The notes under the pieces were generated by a model that saw only the letters and a program-made list of their open reading frames with translations, made no database searches and was not told the origin of the DNA. From assembly GCF_016482785.1 (NCBI RefSeq), contig NZ_JAEMXM010000001.1, positions 558,001-622,000 of the forward strand: a DNA stretch of 64,000 nt, given 5' to 3'. The position numbers and the translations under genes were made by a program. Below are positions 17,951-26,771 of the stretch, piece after piece. This stretch comes from Paenibacillus alkalitolerans (GTDB lineage: Bacteria > Bacillota > Bacilli > Paenibacillales > YIM-B00363). The first letter of the stretch is position 1. Each line of letters begins with the position of its first letter.

Positions 17951-18820
17951 TTATTCTTTCAGCGAACCCAGCATTGCGCCCTTCACGAAATATTTTTGCA
18001 AATACGGATACACCAAGATGATCGGTACCGTCGCGAAGATGATCGTCGCCGCCTTCAAGGTCGTCGTGTTAAAATCGTAATCTCCCAAGAACATATTGAC
18101 CGCAGCCAATTCTTCCGGTTGCTGCAAATAAGCGCGAAGCTTCATCTGCAGCGGCCATTTGTCCGGATCGCGCAAGAAAAGCACCGCCCGTTGGAACGTG
18201 TTCCAATATCCCACGGCGTAAAACAGACTGACCGTGGCCATTACCGGTTTCGACAACGGCAAATAGATTTGGAATAAAATCCGGAAATCGTGGCAGCCGT
18301 CGATTCTCGCCGAATCGTCCAGCTCGCTCGGAATGCCCATGAAGAACGTTCGTATGATGATCATATTGAACGTCCCGATCAACCCGGGAATGATGAGCGC
18401 CCACAGTGAATTCATAAGCCCAAGCTCCCGCACCGTCAGGAAGAACGGGATCATCGGCGCGTTGAAGATCATCGTAATGACGATGCCGAGCATTACCGGT
18501 TTTCGCAGCATAAACTCCCTTCTGGAGAGCGGATATGCGGTGAGAATGGAGAAGAACATGCTGAGCAGCGTACCGGCGACCGTAATGTACACCGTAATGC
18601 CGAATGAGCTCCACAATTTTTCGTTTTGAAGTATTTGCGACCAAGACGCCGTCGTAAATTCCACCGGCAGCAGAAACACTTTCTTCGAATCCGCCGCGAT
18701 CGGCGAGCTGAGCGACATCGCAAGCAGATGAAGAAGCGGAAAGATCATCGTGGCCGCCGCCGCCGCCAGAAATGCGTAATTCGCCCATTGAAAGCACTTT
18801 TCCCCTAGCGATTGTCTCAT
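17951..18820 (-). CDS. ABC transporter permease, LplC/YtcP type
   Basis: About 289 residues with six membrane helices and the EAA loop DDSARIDGCHDFRILF followed by LPLSKPV. The sequence ends in the KYFVKGAMLGSLKE tail typical of LplC. The ATG at 18820 shares its A with the upstream TAA stop (TAATG) and has AGGGG 8 bases away; the longer frame to 18868 lies inside the upstream gene. It partners the LplB-like permease. Confidence 0.92.
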   Translation of the reverse strand: MRQSLGEKCFQWANYAFLAAAAATMIFPLLHLLAMSLSSPIAADSKKVFLLPVEFTTASWSQILQNEKLWSSFGITVYITVAGTLLSMFFSILTAYPLSRREFMLRKPVMLGIVITMIFNAPMIPFFLTVRELGLMNSLWALIIPGLIGTFNMIIIRTFFMGIPSELDDSARIDGCHDFRILFQIYLPLSKPVMATVSLFYAVGYWNTFQRAVLFLRDPDKWPLQMKLRAYLQQPEELAAVNMFLGDYDFNTTTLKAATIIFATVPIILVYPYLQKYFVKGAMLGSLKE

Positions 18821-19791
18821 TACCATAACCCCTGTTCCGATTTTCGTGCTAGACGGTTGAAGACCCACAAAAGCGCGAACCCGATGACCGATTGGAACAA
18901 GCCGATCGCCGTCGTTACGCTGTATTGCCCCTGCAGCACGCCCGCCCGGTATACATAAGTCTCTATAATGTCTCCTACCGAGTATGTCATCGGCGTCAAC
19001 AGGTTGAAGATTTGATCGAAGCCAAGCTCCAAGAAATTGCCGATGTTAAGCAGGAAGAGCACTAATATCGTCGGGAACATCGAGGGAAGCGTAATATACA
19101 GCGTTTGCTTCCACCGGCTCGCGCCGTCCATGACGGCGGCTTCGTACAGGTTCGGATTTATTCCGGAGATCGCCGCCAGGTAAATGATCGTTCCCCAGCC
19201 GACTTCCTTCCATATTCCGGACAGTACGACAATCGTACGGAAATATTTCTCCTCCTGCATGAACAAGATCGGCTCGAACCCCATCCAGCCGCGCACTAGG
19301 TTCACGATGCCCTGCGACGACAGCAATTCAAACACGATGCCGCCTACGACGACCCAAGACAGGAAGTGAGGCAAGTAAAATAGGCTTTGCATCGTTCGTT
19401 TGGCGAGCATCCAACGCACTTCATTAAATAAGAGGGCGAGGATAATAGGCGCCGGGAAACCGAACACCAGTTGATATAACGCAATCGTCGCCGTATTACG
19501 GAGCACTTGGTAAAAATCTTGATACGTGAACAGGAAGGCGAAATTGTCCAATCCGACCCACGGACTGCCTAATATTCCATTGAAGATTTGGTATTTCTGA
19601 AACGCGATGACGCTCCCGGCCAACGGCACGTACTTGAATACGATGTAGAACGCAATTCCGGGAAGTATCATTAGGTACAACATCCAATGCTTCTTTACAT
19701 TGCGGATAAATGCATTTTTCGATTTCTTCGGTCGCGGATCGGCCGTCATGGGGACGCCTCGTTCCGGACGGGTTGCCGCAGTCGATGCCAT
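18820..19791 (-). CDS. ABC transporter permease, LplB type
   Basis: About 323 residues. A polar N-terminus precedes HWMLYLMILPGIAFYIVFKY, and the GSVIAFQKYQIF block that follows is characteristic of LplB permeases. The EAA loop is YEAAVMDGASRWKQT followed by TLPSM. The frame runs open to 19977, but the extra Cys-rich stretch is unlike the family. The ATG at 19791 has AGGAGG upstream at 11 bases and is preferred; ATGs at 19821 and 19827 are alternatives. It is the first gene of this importer operon. Confidence 0.9.
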   Translation of the reverse strand: MASTAATRPERGVPMTADPRPKKSKNAFIRNVKKHWMLYLMILPGIAFYIVFKYVPLAGSVIAFQKYQIFNGILGSPWVGLDNFAFLFTYQDFYQVLRNTATIALYQLVFGFPAPIILALLFNEVRWMLAKRTMQSLFYLPHFLSWVVVGGIVFELLSSQGIVNLVRGWMGFEPILFMQEEKYFRTIVVLSGIWKEVGWGTIIYLAAISGINPNLYEAAVMDGASRWKQTLYITLPSMFPTILVLFLLNIGNFLELGFDQIFNLLTPMTYSVGDIIETYVYRAGVLQGQYSVTTAIGLFQSVIGFALLWVFNRLARKSEQGLW

Positions 19792-19952
19792 CTCTTCCCG
19801 TTCCTCCTCTCGCTGGTACATAGCCATCGTACTTCGTCTCGGATAGGAATCACAATCGCTACATCTTCCACTGCATGAGCAATTATGTGATTCTGGAGGA
19901 ATGGTTTGCTTATCGGAGTTTCGGTTCATTTGCATTTGAAGTAATGAAGAAA

Positions 19953-19983
19953 GACCGGCCTTCAGTTTCGAAGGCACGGTCTG
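19953..19983 (-). terminator. Terminator of the apiose-type operon
   Basis: On the minus strand AGACCGTGCCTTC (19983-19971) pairs with GAAGGCCGGTCT (19964-19953) in 12 bp with one bulged T and a 6-base loop, then runs into TTCTTCATT. It sits 32 bases after the kinase stop at 20015 and ends the long operon that begins at 33885. Confidence 0.75.
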
Positions 19984-20014
19984 CTCGTGGCAACCAATTA
20001 CCGATATTTGATAT

Positions 20015-21358
20015 TCACGCTTTCCCCATACGCACCTGTTCGAAAAAGGTCTCCTGTCCGACCTGCCCGCCTTTCAATACGATTTCCAGCCCGTCCAAAC
20101 GATCGTCACCGGAATATGCCCGGCAAAGCGGTCCCCCCGGAACAAGCGGCGCGATCATTTCCAAAGCGTATACGCCAAGCTGCTTCACCGCAAAACCCGA
20201 CGTGTCCCCGCCGGCAATCACTACCCGTTTCAAACCGGAGGACAACAGCAGTTTTTTCGCGGCTTCTCCCAAGCGGCTGCCGATCAGCTTGCCGCTTTCG
20301 GCCGTTCCGAACCCATGCGCCTGAAGCCATTCCTGCGTTTGCACGATGGAGACATCTTCCGGTCCGAGCGCTGTGTATAAAATAACATTTCGGCCGTCGC
20401 GCAGCAGCCGCTCAGCCTGTTCCAACGCATCCGTGTCCGCCCCACCCTCCAACATTGAGTCGGCATGAATTCTTATGCCCGCAAATCCATGATTTTGCGC
20501 CCATTCGATCTGATCTTGCGTTACGGGCGAACAGCTGCCGGATATGACGAGCAGCCGGTCCGCAGGCTCCGCTTGGAAAGCAGGAGGAACCGGCGGAAGC
20601 TTTCCGCTTCGTCTCCAGTGCTTGACCAGCGCGTACTCAATGCCGGATGACCCGACCGCAAACAACGGTGCTCGTTCGCTTTCGCGAGAGAGCAAACCTC
20701 CGATTTTCAACAGGTGTTCATCCGTCAACACATCGAAAAGCAATATATCCGGCCGGCTGCCGCACCGTTGATTGTGTCGTTGCTCCAGCATCGGTCCGTC
20801 TAACTCCAGATCGAGAATATCCATCAATCCGATCGACTTTGCAGTCTGTTTCGTAAGATGAAGTCGAAGATCGGCTTCATTCATTGGCGTGACAGGGTGC
20901 CTGCTCATGTTCGGATGCCGGTCCAAACGAACGGTATGCTCCCCCGCACCGCAAAAATGATTTCCGAACACGGTGTACCGCTTTAAAGCGGGCGCTCCTG
21001 CCAACAGCGGAATATAACGTTGTTCCGGAAACAACTCCCTCCCGATGTCGATCGCTTTCCCGATGCTGCCCGTTTCCGGGGAAGAGTCGAAGGTCGAGCA
21101 TATTTTATAGTGAACGATCCGGGAACCGAATTTTCTCAATGCGGCGAGTGCGGGCTTCAGCGTCCGTTCCATCTCTCGGGGGCTCATCGTCCGGCTGACG
21201 CCGGCCACGCCGAAGCCGTCGTATTCACGAAACTTCTCGTTCCATAAAGCCAAGTCGGGTACATCCATAAATAAAATAACGCGCAGTCCACCGTTTAATA
21301 GCGCTTCCAAGGCGTCGGTCGAACCGGTGAAATCGTCGCCGTAATAGCAAATTTGCAC
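20015..21358 (-). CDS. Four-carbon acid sugar kinase family (DUF1537); candidate 3-oxo-isoapionate kinase
   Basis: A two-domain kinase of the OtnK/DtnK (DUF1537) family. The N-terminal acid-sugar domain starts with CYYGDDFTGSTDALEAL. The C-terminal nucleotide domain contains VIAGGDTSGFAV and LVPGGPLC. The GTG at 21358 has GGGGGG 6 bases upstream and gives a family-like N-terminus; an ATG at 21412 overlapping the previous stop is the alternative. In described D-apionate pathways a DUF1537 kinase (OiaK) phosphorylates 3-oxo-isoapionate for a RuBisCO-like protein. Here the RuBisCO-like gene is directly upstream, which is why I favour that role. Substrate is inferred from context. Confidence 0.88.
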   Translation of the reverse strand: MQICYYGDDFTGSTDALEALLNGGLRVILFMDVPDLALWNEKFREYDGFGVAGVSRTMSPREMERTLKPALAALRKFGSRIVHYKICSTFDSSPETGSIGKAIDIGRELFPEQRYIPLLAGAPALKRYTVFGNHFCGAGEHTVRLDRHPNMSRHPVTPMNEADLRLHLTKQTAKSIGLMDILDLELDGPMLEQRHNQRCGSRPDILLFDVLTDEHLLKIGGLLSRESERAPLFAVGSSGIEYALVKHWRRSGKLPPVPPAFQAEPADRLLVISGSCSPVTQDQIEWAQNHGFAGIRIHADSMLEGGADTDALEQAERLLRDGRNVILYTALGPEDVSIVQTQEWLQAHGFGTAESGKLIGSRLGEAAKKLLLSSGLKRVVIAGGDTSGFAVKQLGVYALEMIAPLVPGGPLCRAYSGDDRLDGLEIVLKGGQVGQETFFEQVRMGKA

Positions 21359-21408
21359 AGATTTCCCCCCTATCGCCTCGGGACTCTGGGACTCTGAAGA
21401 ATCCCGAT

Positions 21409-22662
21409 TCATCCGAAAGTGTCCAGCGCCTGCCTCAACTCTTCGTTCGTATGGGCGTACGTTTCCAGATCGGTTCCCTCCAACGCGGCCTCCCATCCTT
21501 GCACGAAACTGCGGAAGCCCGCACCGACGCCGCAGGGATGCGCATGAATGCCCCCGCCCGCGATATTCATCAAATCGACCGTCTGCAGCGTCCTGTACGT
21601 TTCAGGCGCGGCGCCGGCCCACTGCTTCGACGAAAGTACGGGCAGGACGGTGTCCGATTCACCGAACATCGGCGTCAAACAACTCCGGACAGATTCGATG
21701 ACGGAAGCGTTGCTTTCGAAAAACTTGTTATTGAGCCCGTTGACGTGAAGATGATCGACGCCGGCCAACCGGCACAGCTTCTGATACGGCGCGAAAGACA
21801 TGCCGAGATAAGGATACCGCGTCATCATTCCCCACTGATTGCGGTGTCCGTGGATGCATACGGGAGCGTGTTTTCTGAGATGGGCCAATCCCGAAATGCC
21901 GACGCTGTTGATGCTGACCATGACACAATTGCCTCCGTGTTTCACTACTGTGTCGAGGTGACGGAGCATCTGATCGATATCGTCGGTAATATTGAACGCG
22001 TACATCGTTTTTTTGCCGGTCGCGTCCGCCGCCCGCTCGATTTCCTCCATCGCGGCCTTGACCCGTTCGGACAACGGCGCATATGGCGGGTTGCCGTGAA
22101 CTTCGTCATCCTTGATAAAGTCGATGCCGGCCGTCGCCAGCTCCCTTACGATCAACCGCAGTTGATCGGGTGTAAGTCCGATATTCGGTTTGATGATCGT
22201 CCCGATGACGGGACGTCCGTATACGCCGGTCAGCTCGCGAGTGCCTGTGATTCCGAACTTCGGACCGTCATACCGCTCCAGAAACTGCGGAGGGAGTTCA
22301 AGATCGATCAGGCGGAGTCCTGACAATTCTTCCAATTCGAACAGATTGCCCGCCACTGTCGCGAGCAAATTAGGTATTGAAGGGCCGACGTTCTCGTAAG
22401 GAAATGCAATCTTCACAATCCCGCGCCGGTATTCTCCTTTGTTTCCGGCGGGTACTTTCGCTCCCGGCAAAGAAGGAAATGCGGTTTTTTCCAGCGGTTC
22501 GACGGATATTATCCGGGCCCTGTGCCGTTCCTTCAAGTTGTCGGACTCATTGGGCAAAGCAACGAACGTCCCGGTCGACTGTTCTCCCGCCACTACTTCA
22601 GCGGCATGTTCAAGGGAAAACGCCGTTTCGATCCAATACGTTGCGACGATGGAGCCATTCAT
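21409..22662 (-). CDS. RuBisCO-like protein (form IV); candidate 3-oxo-isoapionate-4-phosphate decarboxylase or hydrolase
   Basis: A 417-residue RuBisCO large-subunit homologue without a true carboxylase context. Recognisable sites are GTIIKPNIGL (Lys158, where RuBisCO has KPK), IKDDE at 183-187 (the Lys that is carbamylated plus the Asp/Glu Mg ligands), HGHR at 271-274, and Lys313 in loop 6 (NNKFFE). Retention of Lys184, Asp186 and Glu187 argues for an active Mg-dependent enolase-type enzyme. The neighbouring DUF1537 kinase fits the apionate pathway enzymes OiaX or OiaT. The frame extends to 22974, but the ATG at 22662 follows GGGGG and overlaps the previous stop (ATGA). Confidence 0.88.
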   Translation of the reverse strand: MNGSIVATYWIETAFSLEHAAEVVAGEQSTGTFVALPNESDNLKERHRARIISVEPLEKTAFPSLPGAKVPAGNKGEYRRGIVKIAFPYENVGPSIPNLLATVAGNLFELEELSGLRLIDLELPPQFLERYDGPKFGITGTRELTGVYGRPVIGTIIKPNIGLTPDQLRLIVRELATAGIDFIKDDEVHGNPPYAPLSERVKAAMEEIERAADATGKKTMYAFNITDDIDQMLRHLDTVVKHGGNCVMVSINSVGISGLAHLRKHAPVCIHGHRNQWGMMTRYPYLGMSFAPYQKLCRLAGVDHLHVNGLNNKFFESNASVIESVRSCLTPMFGESDTVLPVLSSKQWAGAAPETYRTLQTVDLMNIAGGGIHAHPCGVGAGFRSFVQGWEAALEGTDLETYAHTNEELRQALDTFG

Positions 22663-23345
22663 CGGCGGGATCCCCCTAAATCCGTATATTTCCCTAACCG
22701 TTCCAGCTCGGATTTGACGGACAGCACGCCGAGCCGCGGACTGGAATATACCGGAAGACCCGTTTCCCGCTTCAGCGCATCCTCCATTCTCGCCATCGAC
22801 CCTTGCGCCAACACGAGCGCATCGGCCCGTGCTGCGACCGATATGGCCGCTTCGAGAATGAGTCGGTCGTGCTCCTCGGGCCGTCCGGCGACAAGCGCTT
22901 GATACGCGCCGCCGGCCAATGCGTCCAGCACTTCTACGCTGCGGCTCCCGGCTTCCTTCCGAAGCAGACGGCACGTCGGCTCAAGCGTGGTCGGCAGCGT
23001 CGCCAGCACTCCGATTTTTTCATATTTTTGAACCGCTTGCCGGGCCATCGCTTCGTCGATCTTGACGATCGGCGTGTCGAACATCGGCCGCGCCCAATCC
23101 GCTACCTCGCCGACCGACGAGCAAGTGTTGAATATGACATCGGCCCCGATCTCTTCGGCTTGACGATAATATTGCTGCAGCCGCCGCCTGACGGCCGGAG
23201 TCACTTTGCCGGCGCGCATTACGTCGGCGATCAGGCTGTCGTCGGTAATATTGACCAATCTGCACACCGGCAAATGCTCTCGAAACAATAATTGTATCCG
23301 TTCCGACAAACCTTGTCCCGTATATACTGCAACTACTGTGGGCAT
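22659..23345 (-). CDS. Asp/Glu/hydantoin racemase-family protein lacking the second catalytic Cys
   Basis: 228 residues of the two-domain racemase fold. The first catalytic cysteine is present (Cys75 in FNTCSSVGE). Where the family has the second cysteine (GC[TA]), this protein reads LVLAQGSMARM, with Gln181 or Ser183 in its place. A two-base racemase mechanism is therefore unlikely. Arylmalonate decarboxylase is a known single-cysteine member, though it keeps the other one. The ATG at 23345 overlaps the upstream stop by one base and has GGGGAG 9 bases away. It sits between the esterase and the RuBisCO-like gene and presumably handles an intermediate of that pathway. The reaction is unknown. 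Confidence 0.75.
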   Translation of the reverse strand: MPTVVAVYTGQGLSERIQLLFREHLPVCRLVNITDDSLIADVMRAGKVTPAVRRRLQQYYRQAEEIGADVIFNTCSSVGEVADWARPMFDTPIVKIDEAMARQAVQKYEKIGVLATLPTTLEPTCRLLRKEAGSRSVEVLDALAGGAYQALVAGRPEEHDRLILEAAISVAARADALVLAQGSMARMEDALKRETGLPVYSSPRLGVLSVKSELERLGKYTDLGGSRR

Positions 23346-25348
23346 CAAGCGTCACTCCCCGCATTTACCGGATCGTGCCCGGCTGGCGATTCTTGCAGCC
23401 GGCCATCTTCATCAAGCCAACGGTCCAAATCCGGCAAATCGAAATATTGAAGCATCCCCGGCAAAATAAAGCTTTGAGAATCCGTTTCGTCGTAAAATGG
23501 TTCTCTTATCCAATCCGCGATGCTGCTCATACGGTTATCCATGCGGACGCCCCGGACGCGCGGTTCGAGCAATGCGGCCAATCCGGCGTAGATCGCATAC
23601 CGGCCGTTTCCGTAAAGTTGAATATCTCCAGGATCGACGTTACTGAGGTTCGACGCCAGTTCGACCGCCCGCAGAACGTCATATGTGCGCACCGCGGCCA
23701 TACTGTCGCCCAGAAGCATCAATTCGTCCGTATACTTGTCGAGTATTCCGAATCTCTTGAACGGGTTGTCCTGGGGCGAATTGAGATGAGGCAAAAGCGG
23801 CCCGATCCCTGTCGGGTTCAACACCATGGCGATTCTGCCGGACTTGCACGTTTCCCTGATCCACCGGTCGTGCGGCGTCAGTTGGTTCGTACCTCTGTCC
23901 CATACGGCGACCGTTACCGGGAGTTTGCGGCCGGCAAGCTCCGCGTCGAAAAATTGCAAAGCGTGATTCAACAATCCGCGCTGGCTCCACCAGACGGTGC
24001 GCCAGACGTGCATTCCTTCCACTTCTCCTCCGCCATACAGGCGCGGGTTAAGAGCGAAAGATTGCCTGCCGCGATAAACGGTTTCACGCAGCCAGTCCAT
24101 CGCCCGTTGTTTGCGCACCGCGTCCGGGTATGCAAGACGAGTCTTTTCGAACTCTTCAAGCCGCTCAATATTTTCTTGGTGCACATTTTTCGGTCGTTCC
24201 AGCTCCCCGATTATTTGCCCGCTTTTAGTGCATAACAGCTGTTCGGCAGGAAGCAGAGTGATCTTCTCGTCGGATGGCACGTTCGGCCGTCCGACCAGAT
24301 GTTTGGAGAAAAACCGGGTTGCTGCGCGAACGAGCGGCAGTGTGAACCGGTGCCCGAAATCATCTTCGTATATTTCCAGATTATCGCTCAAGCCGTGCAT
24401 TTCCCAAAACCTTCGGTTGACGTCGACCGTATGGCGGGCGCCCTCGATCGGAACGGAATCGTATGTTGTCGCCAGTATAAGCACGGGCCGCGGAGCCATC
24501 GCCATCACAATGTCTTCGTGATCCAAGCCGAGCGCCGAAAAACCCGGCCATTTCTGCTCGGCGTCCTGCGCTTTACCGGTCATCAGGAAATACGGGCGGT
24601 TCATGATAAAGCCGCCTGGAGCGGCGGCCGCGATACGGCTGTCGTACATCATGACCAGCGAAGTTTGCGTTCCGCCTCCGGAATGCCCGCATACGCCTAT
24701 CCTGGCAGGATCGACCTCCGGCCGCGAGCATAAGTAATCGATTGCCCGCACCGCATCGTGAAGCATATAACGCGCCAAGTTATCGCCCAGCGGCAAACAT
24801 TGCCGGCCGACTTGCTCGTGCTCCGTGACGCTCGTCATCGGCGCGTGTTTCTCGACCGGATCGTAATAACCGAACCGCTCTCCCTGACCGATCGGGTCGA
24901 CCGCCAGTACGACAAGACCGGAATGCACGAGATAGTGGCAAGGAGTTTGGTATTCGTCGCAATGCTTCGCCTGTTCGCGATGGCCGCACAGGAGCATCAC
25001 CGCTCCGCGGGGCCCGGAGATACCGTCGGGAACATACAGATTGGCGGTGACGTACACGCGAGGACGAGATTCGAAGATCACCTTCTCGATGCGGAATCCG
25101 TTACCCTGTATGACACCGGTAATCCTCGGATTCAAAGGCGTATCGAGAGGCGGCAATCCGCCGAGGCACCGTTCGATACCCTCCCGAATTACCTGCTGGC
25201 GCCGCTTTAAGCCCGCGATGTCTTTGACCTCCGCCCGCGCGCGCTCTCCACTTTCGGCCGCCTTCAGCGCCGCGTCGTGAATCCACCGGGGCAGTTGGCT
25301 TTTTATATCGAAATTGGGGATTTGGGTCGATTCCAGCTTCTCATACAT
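23345..25348 (-). CDS. Tandem alpha/beta-hydrolase, acetyl-xylan/pectin esterase-like
   Basis: 667 residues, no signal peptide. The first alpha/beta-hydrolase domain (about 60-340) has the nucleophile elbow GHSGGG, an Asp in LATTYDS and a catalytic His in FGHRF, as in CE7/AXE1-like sugar esterases. The second domain (about 430-650) repeats the fold, but its elbow reads YGNGRYA, with no serine. Two-domain esterases of this size occur among pectin-active enzymes (for example the CE19 pectin methylesterase type); assignment to that family is a guess. It starts 63 bases after the oxidoreductase. It could deesterify or open a lactone of an imported pectic sugar. Confidence 0.75.
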   Translation of the reverse strand: MYEKLESTQIPNFDIKSQLPRWIHDAALKAAESGERARAEVKDIAGLKRRQQVIREGIERCLGGLPPLDTPLNPRITGVIQGNGFRIEKVIFESRPRVYVTANLYVPDGISGPRGAVMLLCGHREQAKHCDEYQTPCHYLVHSGLVVLAVDPIGQGERFGYYDPVEKHAPMTSVTEHEQVGRQCLPLGDNLARYMLHDAVRAIDYLCSRPEVDPARIGVCGHSGGGTQTSLVMMYDSRIAAAAPGGFIMNRPYFLMTGKAQDAEQKWPGFSALGLDHEDIVMAMAPRPVLILATTYDSVPIEGARHTVDVNRRFWEMHGLSDNLEIYEDDFGHRFTLPLVRAATRFFSKHLVGRPNVPSDEKITLLPAEQLLCTKSGQIIGELERPKNVHQENIERLEEFEKTRLAYPDAVRKQRAMDWLRETVYRGRQSFALNPRLYGGGEVEGMHVWRTVWWSQRGLLNHALQFFDAELAGRKLPVTVAVWDRGTNQLTPHDRWIRETCKSGRIAMVLNPTGIGPLLPHLNSPQDNPFKRFGILDKYTDELMLLGDSMAAVRTYDVLRAVELASNLSNVDPGDIQLYGNGRYAIYAGLAALLEPRVRGVRMDNRMSSIADWIREPFYDETDSQSFILPGMLQYFDLPDLDRWLDEDGRLQESPAGHDPVNAGSDA

Positions 25349-25411
25349 TTACACATCATCTCCCTTACTCGTTCTATGCACCAAACCGCGGACAACCTTC
25401 GGTTGCTCCTT

Positions 25412-26686
25412 TCATTCCAACAGTTCGGTAATACGCATCGGCTTGTTCGTTTGAACCGACTTCCAGACCGCTTCGCCGGTGAGCACAGATAATGTACCGG
25501 CTTCCGCGCCTGCAAGAATTTCGTAACGTCTGTTCGGATCGGGGCCAAGGAACAAATCCTCGAGAAGCAGCGGATCCCCTCCGCCGTGGCCTCCTTGCCG
25601 GTGAATGACATGAATCGTTTCCTTGGCGCCGAACAACGGGAAATAGTCGATGGTTTGTTCCGCCGTGTGATGCTGGCTTCGGCTTACGACTTCCTTCGTT
25701 TCGATTCTCCCCTTCGTGCCGTTGATCGCCAAGCGGTATCCTTCGTATGGCAGCGAGAAGTTGACGGAATAGCTCATGATCGCGCCTTTATCGTATTTGA
25801 CGACGGCCGTATACGTATCCTCAATGTCGATATCCGAATCGAAGATGCAGGCGTCCGGGCGGTATCCGGAGTAGCTCCTCGCTTTCGTATCGAAATTGCT
25901 CAAATGATCGTCTACCGGTACAATCGCCTTCGAACGCGAAGACCAGCGCATATAATAAGCGCAATTCTGCTTTACGCGGCAAGTGCCGCAAAATCTTCCG
26001 TCTTCCTTCGCGGGATTGAGCTCGCCGTTCTGGCCGTAGTAATTAAGGGCTCCGTAAGCGAACGCTTCGACCGGCTTCTGATCGATCCACCAGTTGACGA
26101 GATCGAAATGGTGAGTGCTTTTATGGATGGACAGTCCGCCGGATATTTCTCTTTTGCGGTTCCACCTTTTGAAATAGCTGGCGCCGTGATATGTATCGAG
26201 ATACCAGTTCAAATCGACCGAAGTGACTCTGCCTACCCGCCCCTCGAGCACCATTTCCTTGATTCTTGAATGGATGGGGTTGTATCGGTAATTGAACGTG
26301 ACGTACAATGTCCCTTTGCTTTTCGACTGCGCTTCCAAAATTCGTTTGCAATCTGCAGAAGTTGTGGCCATCGGTTTTTCCGAAATGACGTCCATGTCGC
26401 GCTTAAGCCCTTGAACGATATAGTCGGCATGGGTGAAATCCGCACCCGCGACGATGACGACATCCGCCTTCGTCTCTTCGATCATCTGCGGGAATTGTTC
26501 GGGACGATACACCGGAATGCTATGAAGCTCCGGAAATTTGGCAAAACAATTGTCAAACCGGACCGGATCCGAATCAAGCAATCCGACAATTTCACAATGC
26601 GGACGGTATGTGTCCAGAATCGGCTTTATGTACATGCCGTTAGCTCTCGCGCTTACTCCGCATATCACGTATCTTTTTTTCGCCAA
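25412..26686 (-). CDS. Gfo/Idh/MocA-family NAD(P)-dependent oxidoreductase
   Basis: 424 residues. The N-terminal Rossmann domain is followed by the EKPMATT motif with the catalytic Lys near residue 100, and a C-terminal dehydrogenase domain with HFDLVNWW. An unusual insertion CGTCRVKQNCAYY holds three clustered cysteines and could bind metal. The length resembles YteT of the Bacillus rhamnogalacturonan cluster. D-apiose dehydrogenase (ApsD) is also a member of this family, so this enzyme could supply the apionate branch. The start is TTG at 26686, with GAGGGAG 6 bases upstream. It lies 85 bases after the PdxA-like gene. Confidence 0.88.
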   Translation of the reverse strand: MAKKRYVICGVSARANGMYIKPILDTYRPHCEIVGLLDSDPVRFDNCFAKFPELHSIPVYRPEQFPQMIEETKADVVIVAGADFTHADYIVQGLKRDMDVISEKPMATTSADCKRILEAQSKSKGTLYVTFNYRYNPIHSRIKEMVLEGRVGRVTSVDLNWYLDTYHGASYFKRWNRKREISGGLSIHKSTHHFDLVNWWIDQKPVEAFAYGALNYYGQNGELNPAKEDGRFCGTCRVKQNCAYYMRWSSRSKAIVPVDDHLSNFDTKARSYSGYRPDACIFDSDIDIEDTYTAVVKYDKGAIMSYSVNFSLPYEGYRLAINGTKGRIETKEVVSRSQHHTAEQTIDYFPLFGAKETIHVIHRQGGHGGGDPLLLEDLFLGPDPNRRYEILAGAEAGTLSVLTGEAVWKSVQTNKPMRITELLE

Positions 26687-26771
26687 AACCGCTCCCTCGT
26701 TTCTTCGTTCATTGCTTGAGTTTCATTATACAAACTCCCGAAGGACGGGACGGTGTGGAACCCGACCCATT

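Noticed and set aside
21409-22662. Genuine carbon-fixing RuBisCO
   Set aside because: KPK is replaced by KPN, there is no small subunit or phosphoribulokinase, and the operon is catabolic.
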